A stretch of 6,271 bases of DNA. Source: Sphingomonas sp. (GTDB taxonomy: Bacteria > Pseudomonadota > Alphaproteobacteria > Sphingomonadales > Sphingomonadaceae). Below the pieces are notes generated by a model. That model did no database searches, was not told the origin of the DNA, and saw only the letters and a program-made list of their open reading frames with translations. Shown here in pieces: positions 1 through 5,891 of this stretch. The DNA lies in the NCBI GenBank assembly GCA_030824725.1, contig JAPJRE010000245.1, positions 1 to 6,271 of the forward strand. The letters run 5' to 3'. Within the stretch, counting starts at the first letter, position 1, and the number at the start of each line of letters is the position of its first letter. The position numbers and the translations under genes were made by a program.

Positions 1-340
1 TCTTGAGGTCGGGCACGATCACGGTGGTCGCGAGGCTGCGCCCCGTCATCGAGGTGACATGGACCGCAGCACCCGCGGCGAGCCCCAGCCGCGTCGCCAG
101 CTCGCGCGACACCACGGTGCGCTCGGCGCCGGTATCGATGATGAAATTATACGGTCCCTGCTGCGTGATGGCGACCGGTACGGTGAGCCGCGCGCTGGTC
201 TCGCCCAGCGCCAGCTGGATCGCATCGGGCTGGCCGGCGGCGGGCGCCGTTTCGGGATTGGTCCGCCCTGACAGAGGCCCGCTCGACAGCAGGCCGAGCG
301 GCAAGGCCCACATGACCAGCGAGGACGAGACTCCGAACAT
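1..340 (-). CDS. Retropepsin-like aspartic protease family protein (3' end beyond the window)
   Basis: The first 113 codons are present and the frame stays open to the left edge, so the protein is incomplete here. The key motif is IIDTGAERTVVS, with the catalytic triad D69-T70-G71. It is followed by ELATRLGL and, about 20 residues on, VTSMTG and TTVIVPDL, which is the usual pattern of one retropepsin domain (Asp_protease_2 / clan AA). Residues 5-20 are moderately hydrophobic and might be a signal peptide or anchor, but the n-region has no Lys or Arg, so export is uncertain. The ATG at 340 is the only ATG, GTG or TTG in this frame after the helicase stop. No good Shine-Dalgarno precedes it, which together with a nearby -10-like hexamer suggests a leaderless start. 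It lies 53 bases after the helicase stop on the same strand. Relatives often carry a second retropepsin domain, which would lie outside the window. The substrate is unknown. The family call is confident; a biological role is not. Confidence 0.85.
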   Translation of the reverse strand, partial: MFGVSSSLVMWALPLGLLSSGPLSGRTNPETAPAAGQPDAIQLALGETSARLTVPVAITQQGPYNFIIDTGAERTVVSRELATRLGLAAGAAVHVTSMTGRSLATTVIVPDLK

Positions 341-349
341 TGGAAGAAC
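335..349 (-). promoter_or_regulatory. LexA-type box GTTC-N7-GTTC across the protease start codon
   Basis: On the minus strand the sequence reads GTTC TTCCAAT GTTC, an exact match to the direct-repeat SOS box bound by LexA in Alphaproteobacteria. The protease ATG (338-340) lies inside it, and its upstream GTTC overlaps the -10-like hexamer at 347-352, a position suited to repression. I found no other exact GTTC-N7-GTTC in the window on either strand. Part of the second half is also fixed by the codons for Met-Phe. A chance match somewhere in a window this size is not negligible (about one in ten if GC is near two thirds), so this is a candidate only. Confidence 0.45.
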
Positions 350-375
350 ATACGCCTGTCGATGTTGCGCAGCAA
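347..375 (-). promoter_or_regulatory. Putative promoter of the protease gene, leaderless geometry
   Basis: On the minus strand TTGCTG (370-375) and TATGTT (347-352) are separated by exactly 17 bases. The -10 match is 4 of 6 and the -35 match is TTG plus little else. Six bases separate the -10 from the ATG, so transcription would begin at or very near the start codon. This fits the lack of a ribosome binding site. The evidence is pattern only, and the gene could equally be transcribed from upstream through the helicase. Confidence 0.35.
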
Positions 376-393
376 TCCCGCAAAAGAACGGGG

Positions 394-2805
394 TCAGTCG
401 AGCCGCATCGCCTCGGCCGCGATCGCCTCCGCCTCTTCGAGTAACGCGTCTTCGGTGGTGCCCTGCGCGACCGATTCGCGGCCGATCATGATCAGCACCG
501 GGACCGCCATCGGGCTTACCCGATCCAGATCGACATGGAGCATCCGCGCGCCCGCTTCGTCGAGCAGCCGGGCGAGTCGGCCGACATCGGTCATCTTGGC
601 GCGCGCGTCTTCCCAGGCCGCGCGGAGCAGCAGATGATCGGGCTCGTATTTGCGCAGCACGTCGTAGATCAGGTCGGTGGAGAAGGTGACCTGCCGCCCC
701 GTCTTCTTCTTGCCGGGATGCTGACGCTCGACCAGCCCGCCGATGATCGCCACTTCGCGGAAGGCGCGCTTGAGCAGCGCCGAGCCCTGCACCCACTCGA
801 CGAACTCATGCTCGAGGATGTCGGGCGAGAAGAGCGGGCGCGGATCGAGGATCTTCTCCAGCCCGTACACCGCCAGCGCATAGTCGTTGGCGACGAAGCC
901 CAGCGGCTTGAGCCCCATCGCCTCCATCCGCCGCGTGACCAGCATGCCGAGCGACTGGTGCGCGTTCCAGCCTTCGAAGCTGTAGATGACCAGATGGTGG
1001 CGACCTTCGTGCGGGAAGGTCTCGACAAGCAGCTGGCCCGGCGCGGGCAGGGTCGACCGTCGGTCCTGCGTCTCCAGCCACTCGCGTACATCGGCGGGAA
1101 AGCGCGCCCATTGGCCGCGATCGAACAGAAAGGACCGGACGCGATCGGCCAAGTTGGCGGTGATCGCCAGCCGCGCGCCCATATAGCTGGGCACCCGCGC
1201 CTGCTTGGCGGTGGCACGGACGATCAGGTCGGTCGCCTCCACCCGCTCCACTTCGAGCGCCAAGCCGCCGAAGAAGAAGGTGTCGCCGGGCGAGAGCGAG
1301 GCGGCGAACCCCTCCTCCACCTTGCCCAGCCGCTTGCCGTTCTTGAACCGCACCTCCAGCATCGGCGACTCGACGATGATCCCGGCGTTGAGCCGATGCT
1401 GCGCAACAAAACTGGGCTGGGTGACGCGCCAGACCCCGTCCTTGCCTTGGGTCAGCCGCTTGAACTTGTCATAGGCGCGTAAAGAGTAGCCGCCGTCGGC
1501 GATGAAATTGAGGACGCGGTCGAACACTTCCTCGCTCAGCGCCGAATAGGGCAATGCTGCGCGGACCTCCTGCAGCATATCGGCCGCCAGAAAGGGGGCC
1601 GCACAGGCGCAACCCATCACATGCTGCGCCAACACGTCGAGCGCGCCGGGGCGGAAGATGTCGGGATCGAGCTCGCCCGCCTCCACGGCATCGAGCGCGG
1701 CGCGCGCCTCCAGATATTCGAAGCGGTTGCCCGGAATCAGCACCGCCTCGCTGGCTTCGTCCAGCCGGTGGTTGGCGCGGCCGATCCGCTGTAGCAGCCG
1801 CGACGAGCCCTTGGGCGCGCCCATCTGGATCACGCAGTCGACATCGCCCCAGTCGACCCCGAGGTCGAGGCTGGCGGTGGCGACCAATGCGCGCAGCCGC
1901 CCGTCGGCCATCGCCTGCTCGGCCTTTTGCCGCGCCTCCAGGCTGAGGCTGCCATGGTGGACGCCGATCGGCAGCTTGAGGTCGTTGACCTTCCACAGCT
2001 GCTGGAAGACGAGCTCGGCCAGGCCGCGCGTGTTGCAGAAGACGATGGTCGTCTTGTGCGTCTCGATCTCGGCCATCACCTGCGGGATGGCGTAGATGCC
2101 CGAATGGCCGGCCCAGGGCACGCGGCCCTCGGGCAGCAGGATGGCGATGTCGGGATCGGCGCCCTTCTCGCCCTGCACCAGCGTCACCGCATCGATGTCG
2201 CCATAGGGCGCGAGCCAGGCGCGATAGCCGTCGGGATCGGCGACCGTCGCGGAGAGCCCGACCCGGCGGAAGCCCGGCGCCAGCCGCTCCAGCCGGGCGA
2301 GCGCCAGTGCCAGCAGGTCGCCGCGCTTGCCGGTGGCGAAGGCGTGAATCTCGTCGATCACCACGGTCTTCAGCCCGGCGAACATCGTCAGGCTGTCCTC
2401 GTAGGACAGCAGCAGGCTGAGCGATTCGGGGGTCGTCATCAGCACCTGCGGCGGGCGGGCGCGCTGGCGGACCTTCTTCTCGTGCGGCGTGTCGCCGGTG
2501 CGCGTCTCGACCCGGATCGGCAGGCCCATCTGCTCAATCGGGGTCAGCAGGTTGCGCTGCACGTCCACCGCCAATGCCTTGAGCGGCGAGATGTAGAGCG
2601 TGTGCAGCCCCTCGGCCGGCGCCTCGATCAGTTCGGCGAGCGTCGGCAGGAAGCCGGACAGCGTCTTGCCCGCGCCGGTGGGCGCCACCAGCAGCGCATG
2701 CCGCCCCGCCCGTGCCGCTGCCAGCATGTCGCGCTGGTGCCGCCGCGGCGCCCATCCACGCGCGGTGAACCAGTCGGCCAGAGGTGCGGGGAGATCGGCG
2801 GGCAC
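394..2805 (-). CDS. Ligase-associated DEXH-box DNA helicase (Lhr-like)
   Basis: This is an 803-residue superfamily 2 ATP-dependent helicase of the Lhr family, closest in size and C-terminus to the bacterial 'ligase-associated DEXH box helicase' group, which acts in DNA damage repair with an ATP-dependent ligase and nucleases. Visible motifs are Walker A APTGAGKT (41-48), TTPESL (124-129), the DEIH box (151-154), SAT (185-187), VFCNTR (255-260), the ATASLDLGVDWG stretch (309-320) and motif VI QRIGRANHR (339-347). The remaining 450 residues fit the Lhr winged-helix and core extension, ending with the RVSPMAVPVLIMIGRE stretch typical of this group. The start is GTG at 2805, because PAPLADWFTARGW is the expected N-terminus and no better start precedes it. 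It lies 46 bases after recF. No ligase or metallophosphatase-type nuclease partner is visible; the next gene is a protease instead. Family confidence is high. The partnership with a ligase is taken from the family and is not shown here. Confidence 0.93.
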   Translation of the reverse strand: MPADLPAPLADWFTARGWAPRRHQRDMLAAARAGRHALLVAPTGAGKTLSGFLPTLAELIEAPAEGLHTLYISPLKALAVDVQRNLLTPIEQMGLPIRVETRTGDTPHEKKVRQRARPPQVLMTTPESLSLLLSYEDSLTMFAGLKTVVIDEIHAFATGKRGDLLALALARLERLAPGFRRVGLSATVADPDGYRAWLAPYGDIDAVTLVQGEKGADPDIAILLPEGRVPWAGHSGIYAIPQVMAEIETHKTTIVFCNTRGLAELVFQQLWKVNDLKLPIGVHHGSLSLEARQKAEQAMADGRLRALVATASLDLGVDWGDVDCVIQMGAPKGSSRLLQRIGRANHRLDEASEAVLIPGNRFEYLEARAALDAVEAGELDPDIFRPGALDVLAQHVMGCACAAPFLAADMLQEVRAALPYSALSEEVFDRVLNFIADGGYSLRAYDKFKRLTQGKDGVWRVTQPSFVAQHRLNAGIIVESPMLEVRFKNGKRLGKVEEGFAASLSPGDTFFFGGLALEVERVEATDLIVRATAKQARVPSYMGARLAITANLADRVRSFLFDRGQWARFPADVREWLETQDRRSTLPAPGQLLVETFPHEGRHHLVIYSFEGWNAHQSLGMLVTRRMEAMGLKPLGFVANDYALAVYGLEKILDPRPLFSPDILEHEFVEWVQGSALLKRAFREVAIIGGLVERQHPGKKKTGRQVTFSTDLIYDVLRKYEPDHLLLRAAWEDARAKMTDVGRLARLLDEAGARMLHVDLDRVSPMAVPVLIMIGRESVAQGTTEDALLEEAEAIAAEAMRLD

Positions 2806-2851
2806 GGTGCCTATGTAGGGAGCGCGCAGACGTCTGTGGAGACGCGCCGAA
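2806..2851 (-). promoter_or_regulatory. recF-helicase spacer with palindrome and weak promoter-like pair
   Basis: The 46-base gap contains the perfect 10-bp palindrome CAGACGTCTG (2827-2836). On the minus strand TCCACA (2835-2840) and TACATA (2812-2817) are 17 bases apart, matching the -35 and -10 consensus at 4 and 3 of 6 positions. The -10-like hexamer ends six bases before the GTG of the helicase, the same geometry seen before the protease gene. There is no T-tract after a hairpin, so read-through from recF is expected. This is weak evidence for a second, leaderless promoter. Confidence 0.25.
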
Positions 2852-3919
2852 TCACGTGGGGTCTACCCTGCCATCGGCGACGCGGTAGCGGGTGGCGGTG
2901 GCGGGGACCGCATCGAACAGCGCGGGCTCGGTGCCGGTCATCCACACCTGCCCACGCCCGGCGAGTCGCGCGAACAGCGCCGCGCGCCGCCCCGGATCGA
3001 GATGCGCGGCGACCTCGTCGAGCAGCAGGATCGGCGGGGTACCGACCCGGTCGGCGACCAGCTCGGCATGGGCGAGGACGATGCCGAGCAGCAGCGCCTT
3101 CTGCTCGCCGGTGGAGCAGAGATGCGCGGACTGGGCCTTGTCGAGATGCATGACCTGCAGGTCGGCGCGGTGCGGGCCGGTGAGCGCGCGGCCGGCGGCG
3201 GCGTCGCGGCGGCGGCCGTCGCGCAGCGCTGCGGCGAGCGCGGGGGCATCGCCCTGCCAGCCGTCCAGCGCGAGGCCGGCACGGGCGAACGGACCCGAAG
3301 GCTGGTCGGCGAGCCGGGCACCGAGCGCCGCCACCGCGTCGCGGCGAGCGGCGTCGATCGCGGCGCCATGCTCGGCCATCCGCGCCTCCAGCGCATCGAG
3401 CCAGGCGGGGTCGGGCGGCAGTTCGTCGGCGAGCAGCCGGTTGCGCTCGCGCATCGCGGCTTCGTAGCGGGTCGCCTCGTGCGCGTGGCGGGGGTTGAGC
3501 GCCAGCGTCAGCCGGTCGAGGAAGCGACGGCGGTCGCCCGGCGCTTCAAGGAACAGCCGGTCCATGGCGGGAGTGAGCCACAGCACCACCAGCCATTGCG
3601 CGAGGCTGGTCGCCGCGGCGGTCGCGCCGTTGACGCGGACGATCCGCCGCTCGGGTGCGTCTGCGCGGGTACCGGTGCCGATCTCGGCTTCGTCGAGCGT
3701 GGCGGCGATGCCGAATGCACCCGCCCCGCCCTGCCGCGCCATTTCGCTGAGCGGCGCGCCGCGCAGGCCGCGGCCGGGGGCGAGCAGCGACACCGCCTCC
3801 AGGATATTGGTCTTGCCCGCGCCATTCTCGCCGCTCAGCACGACGAAGTCCGCCCCCGGGGTCAGCAGGGCATCTTCATGATTGCGGAAGTCGGTGAGCA
3901 GGAGACGCTTGACGGACAT
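2852..3919 (-). CDS. recF: DNA replication and repair protein RecF
   Basis: This 355-residue protein has the normal length for RecF, the SMC-like ATPase that helps load RecA onto gapped DNA together with RecO and RecR. The N-terminus MSVKRLLLTDFRNHE is typical. Walker A is GENGAGKT (30-37), the ABC signature is STGEQ (269-273), Walker B is ILLLDE (297-302) and the D-loop is AAHLD (304-308). The middle holds the family stretches FLDRL, YEAAMRERNRLL and TGPHRADL. The ATG at 3919 was chosen because these family residues begin there; an in-frame extension to 4168 would run antisense through the neighbouring lipoprotein gene and has no family character. No clear Shine-Dalgarno is visible. It heads the minus-strand repair cluster and is divergent from the lipoprotein gene. 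The classical dnaN-recF adjacency is broken here by two genes. Confidence 0.96.
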   Translation of the reverse strand: MSVKRLLLTDFRNHEDALLTPGADFVVLSGENGAGKTNILEAVSLLAPGRGLRGAPLSEMARQGGAGAFGIAATLDEAEIGTGTRADAPERRIVRVNGATAAATSLAQWLVVLWLTPAMDRLFLEAPGDRRRFLDRLTLALNPRHAHEATRYEAAMRERNRLLADELPPDPAWLDALEARMAEHGAAIDAARRDAVAALGARLADQPSGPFARAGLALDGWQGDAPALAAALRDGRRRDAAAGRALTGPHRADLQVMHLDKAQSAHLCSTGEQKALLLGIVLAHAELVADRVGTPPILLLDEVAAHLDPGRRAALFARLAGRGQVWMTGTEPALFDAVPATATRYRVADGRVDPT

Positions 3920-3942
3920 GCCAGCGGCTGTAGCGCAGCACC

Positions 3943-3985
3943 TTGCCCACGAACACCGCTTGGCCGATAGATCAGGGCGAAGGGA
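3943..3985 (+). promoter_or_regulatory. Putative promoter and ribosome binding site of the lipoprotein gene
   Basis: TTGCCC (3943-3948) and GATAGA (3966-3971) are 17 bases apart and could be a -35/-10 pair, although the -10 matches only 3 of 6. The ribosome binding site AAGGGA (3980-3985) lies nine bases before the ATG at 3995 and is convincing. The hexamer GATAGA recurs at 3984-3989. The whole recF-lipoprotein divergent region is only 75 bases, so promoters for both directions must share it. I could not pick a convincing recF promoter on the minus strand. Confidence 0.4.
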
Positions 3986-3994
3986 TAGAAACAC

Positions 3995-4792
3995 ATGCTC
4001 CGCAAGACTGTTACGATTGCCGCGCTCGCGCTGGTGGCGGCCTGCTCCAAGGCGCCCGAGGACGTGACCGCCACCTACGCCGCCGCCGGCGGCCGCGGCA
4101 CGATCACCGTCAAGGCTGCCGCCAATGGCGACGCCAAGGTGGAAGCCGGCCCGCAGACGCTGATCCACAAGGGCGGCACCGATTATGTCGTGATCACCGA
4201 CGGCACCGACAAGTTCGCCGCCAGCTTCGCCGATTTCGTCGGCGCGACGCAGGACATCGCCAAGGCCAAGGGCATGAAGCCCCAGCCGCTGCCGCAGGAC
4301 CCGGACTATGAAGCGGTCCAGGTCGGCGAGGAGAAGGTCGGCGACCAGAAGGGCACGATCTGGAGCGTCCAGCCCAAGGGCAACCCGCAGGGCGATTCGA
4401 TCCGCATCGTCGTCAGCGACGACAGCCGCCTAAAGAACATCGCCGCCGCGATCGGCATGCAGACCAAGCTGACCGGCGCGCGCATGGCGACCGTGTTCAC
4501 CAGCGTGCCGAAGGCCGAGAAGGTGCTGGAAGACGTGATCGCCAAGGGCGCCGTGCTCCGCCTGGGCGAAGCGCTGACGCTGCAGAGCGTCAAGCCGGGC
4601 GCGATCCCCGCCAGCGAGTTCGCGCTGCCGACCGTGCTCGACCGCGCCGCGCTGCGCAAGCGGATCGAGGACCAGGCCAACAAGGCGCTCGAAGCCGCCA
4701 AGGCCGCCGGCGACAAGGCCGGTGCCGCTCCGGCCGAGGGTGCGCCTGCCGCGCCGGCTCCGGCACCGGAAGCGACTCCGGCCGCGAAGTAA
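3995..4792 (+). CDS. Lipoprotein of unknown function with Ala/Pro-rich C-terminal tail
   Basis: This 265-residue protein begins with a lipoprotein signal peptide: basic MLRK, a hydrophobic stretch to A16, and the lipobox LVAAC with the lipidated Cys at 17. The next residue is Ser, not Asp, which by the enterobacterial sorting rule would place it in the outer membrane. The mature part to about residue 215 alternates polar and beta-prone stretches (for example GTDYVVITDGTDKFAASFADF) with no enzyme motif I recognise. Residues 219-240 (DRAALRKRIEDQANKALEAAKAA) look helical, and the last 30 or so residues are Ala/Pro/Glu-rich low-complexity sequence. A good AAGGGA site supports the ATG at 3995. 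The gene is divergent from recF and convergent with coq4, sharing a two-sided terminator with it, so it is probably a single-gene unit. No domain was recognised and no function is proposed. Confidence 0.85.
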   Translation: MLRKTVTIAALALVAACSKAPEDVTATYAAAGGRGTITVKAAANGDAKVEAGPQTLIHKGGTDYVVITDGTDKFAASFADFVGATQDIAKAKGMKPQPLPQDPDYEAVQVGEEKVGDQKGTIWSVQPKGNPQGDSIRIVVSDDSRLKNIAAAIGMQTKLTGARMATVFTSVPKAEKVLEDVIAKGAVLRLGEALTLQSVKPGAIPASEFALPTVLDRAALRKRIEDQANKALEAAKAAGDKAGAAPAEGAPAAPAPAPEATPAAK

Positions 4793-4808
4793 GGCCACCG
4801 AAACGAAG

Positions 4809-4845
4809 AAAGGGCGTCCGGCCTTCGCCGGGCGCCCTTTTCTTT
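4809..4845. terminator. Bidirectional intrinsic terminator between lipoprotein gene and coq4
   Basis: A 14-bp stem (4809-4822 with 4827-4840) has a four-base CTTC loop and a single G-T wobble. On the plus strand it is followed by TTTTCTTT, and on the minus strand by TTTCTTCGTTT. It sits 17 bases after the lipoprotein stop and 9 bases after the coq4 stop, so it can end transcription from both convergent genes. Confidence 0.9.
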
Positions 4846-4848
4846 GAT

Positions 4849-5613
4849 CTAGAGTGCGCCGATCCCCGCCTCGGCGAGCTTTGCCTGGGCAATGCGATAC
4901 TGTTTCGGCTCGGTGATCCCCAGCCGCGCCCGCGCCGCCTCCAGCGGCTCCTCGAGCAACTTCTCGTAATCTTCGGCATGGAGCCAGTCGGCGCGCTTGC
5001 CGTGGCGATAGCCTTCCCAAATCGCCTTGACGCAATCGAGCCGCCCGGTGGTGCGGATGCTCTTGAGCGCGCCGCCGATCGCGATGAAGCCCCAGCCGGT
5101 GCCGCCGGTCTGCGCATAGGAGAAGGCGACCAGGCACAGTTCCCCCAGATGCTCATCGGCCTTGTAGCCGGTCAGCACGTGCCAGAGATCGTGGATGTCG
5201 CGCTCGCGCCGGCCCATCCAGGCATAGGGGTGTTCGACCTCGATCCCCTGGAACCCACCTTCGACCATGCTGACCTGGACCAGCCCGTCGGCCGAATAGC
5301 CGGTCGAATCGAGGAAGTCGCGATAGGCCGCGCCCAGCGTGCCGGGGGCGAATCCGTCGATCCAGCTGCGATCGGCCAGGCGCTGCGACAATTCGAGTCG
5401 ACGATAGGCCAGCTTGCCGCCGCCGGGGACGGTGAGCAGCTTGCGATAATTGCGCTGGCTGACGTCGCCGTTCAGCGCGCGCATGATCTTGAAGACCTGT
5501 TCGGTATCGTCGCCATTGGCGAGCAGCTTGCGCAGCGCCGACAAGGCCGTGCCCCATTCGCGCTTGAGGGGGACGCCCGGGTTGATCAGCGGTTGCGGTG
5601 CCTTGGTCGCCAT
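4849..5613 (-). CDS. coq4: Ubiquinone biosynthesis protein Coq4
   Basis: This 254-residue protein belongs to the COQ4 family, required for ubiquinone synthesis and linked to modification at C1 of the quinone ring and to organising the Coq protein complex. The diagnostic metal-binding stretch is RERDIHDLWHVLTGY, giving H141, D142 and H145, followed by E158 in HLGELCLVAFSYAQ. The gap from H145 to E158 is 12 residues, whereas the classic motif is written HDxxH-x11-E. Other family-like parts are MVEGGFQGIEVEHPYAWMGRR before the motif and WEGYRHGKRADWL after it. There is no signal peptide or membrane helix; the protein probably acts at the inner face of the membrane. The start at 5613 is supported by AGAGGG (5624-5629) ten bases upstream and by a strong promoter beyond that. 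The gene is a single unit with its own promoter and a terminator shared with the convergent lipoprotein gene. Confidence 0.93.
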   Translation of the reverse strand: MATKAPQPLINPGVPLKREWGTALSALRKLLANGDDTEQVFKIMRALNGDVSQRNYRKLLTVPGGGKLAYRRLELSQRLADRSWIDGFAPGTLGAAYRDFLDSTGYSADGLVQVSMVEGGFQGIEVEHPYAWMGRRERDIHDLWHVLTGYKADEHLGELCLVAFSYAQTGGTGWGFIAIGGALKSIRTTGRLDCVKAIWEGYRHGKRADWLHAEDYEKLLEEPLEAARARLGITEPKQYRIAQAKLAEAGIGAL

Positions 5614-5628
5614 GCAGTCCGATCCCTC

Positions 5629-5646
5629 TAACTGACATAGCTGTTA
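5629..5646 (-). promoter_or_regulatory. Putative operator overlapping the coq4 -10 and start site
   Basis: An 18-bp imperfect palindrome has outer arms TAACTG and CTGTTA on the plus strand; six of nine base pairs match, including the four outermost. It covers the downstream end of the coq4 -10 hexamer, the predicted transcription start near 5637, and the edge of the ribosome binding site. Such a position is typical of repressor operators of the TetR or similar helix-turn-helix kind. No regulator gene is in the window and I do not recognise the site as that of a named regulator. Confidence 0.4.
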
Positions 5647-5672
5647 ATAGCAGGCGCGCGGGGTGTTTTCAA
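5644..5672 (-). promoter_or_regulatory. coq4 promoter, near-consensus sigma-70 type
   Basis: On the minus strand TTGAAA (5667-5672) and TATTAA (5644-5649) are separated by 17 bases. The -35 matches consensus at 5 of 6 and the -10 at 4 of 6, unusually good for this GC-rich background. Transcription would start near 5637, giving a leader of about 24 bases that includes AGAGGG at 5624-5629, ten bases before the coq4 ATG. Confidence 0.7.
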
Positions 5673-5880
5673 CGCGCGCGGCCATTCGTTTGAGGCGGAC
5701 GACGGATCCAGGGAGACCCGTCGCCCGACCCAAGTCCCGTAAAGTGCGACCCTCGGGGCTTGGCCCTGCTTATGGTCGCAAAGTAACGACCGACATAGCC
5801 GGGGAAAGCGCGGGGTGCACTGGAAAGCGGCCGTCAACCATGGACACACCGCTGAATTTTAACGGAAAACCGGTGCGGGA
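5673..5880. other. Non-coding spacer between dnaN and the coq4 promoter, with repeats
   Basis: No convincing gene lies here: the short open frames on both strands lack a good start site and any protein character. The region does contain structure. CGACGG and CCGTCG (5700-5705 and 5718-5723) form a 6-bp inverted repeat. TGCGACC and GGTCGCA (5745-5751 and 5774-5780) form a 7-bp inverted repeat enclosing GGGC-TTG-GCCC. AAAGT followed by CGACC occurs twice (from 5741 and 5780), and GGAAAGCG occurs twice at a 19-base period (5803 and 5822). No T-tract follows the hairpins and I see no DnaA boxes. Its role is unknown. Confidence 0.5.
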
Positions 5881-5891
5881 TCAGACCCGCA
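5866..5891 (-). terminator. Possible weak terminator hairpin across the dnaN stop codon
   Basis: On the minus strand TGCGGG and CCCGCA (5886-5891 and 5874-5879) form a 6-bp perfect stem whose six-base loop contains the dnaN TGA. Four T residues (5866-5869) follow, but only after ACCGG-type sequence, so it departs from a standard intrinsic terminator. It could instead be a 3' stability hairpin. dnaN transcription would otherwise run toward coq4. Confidence 0.3.

Noticed and set aside
46..375. Two minus-strand open frames beginning at 375 and 383
   Set aside because: They are out of frame with the retropepsin motif IIDTGAERTVVS, which is in the frame starting at 340.
535..1482. A 315-codon plus-strand open frame within the helicase gene
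   Set aside because: It is antisense to conserved helicase sequence, with composition typical of a shadow frame.
1927..3153. A 408-codon plus-strand open frame across the helicase-recF junction
   Set aside because: It is antisense to two well-supported genes, rich in Arg, Gln, Gly and His as expected from reversed GC-rich codons, and has no family motif.
3002..3970. A 322-codon plus-strand open frame opposite recF
   Set aside because: Shadow of recF; no motif, and it runs into the divergent promoter region.
3920..4168. An 83-residue N-terminal extension of RecF
   Set aside because: RecF family sequence begins at the ATG at 3919; the extension is antisense to the lipoprotein gene and low in complexity.
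4430..5156. Long minus-strand open frames spanning the lipoprotein-coq4 boundary
   Set aside because: They cross a strong terminator and are out of frame with Coq4, with Arg-rich shadow composition.
5745..5780. Intrinsic terminator formed by the 7-bp inverted repeat
   Set aside because: The loop is long (22 bases) and no T-tract follows on either strand.
5673..5880. Replication origin next to dnaN
   Set aside because: No DnaA boxes (TTATCCACA-like) and no AT-rich unwinding region were seen.
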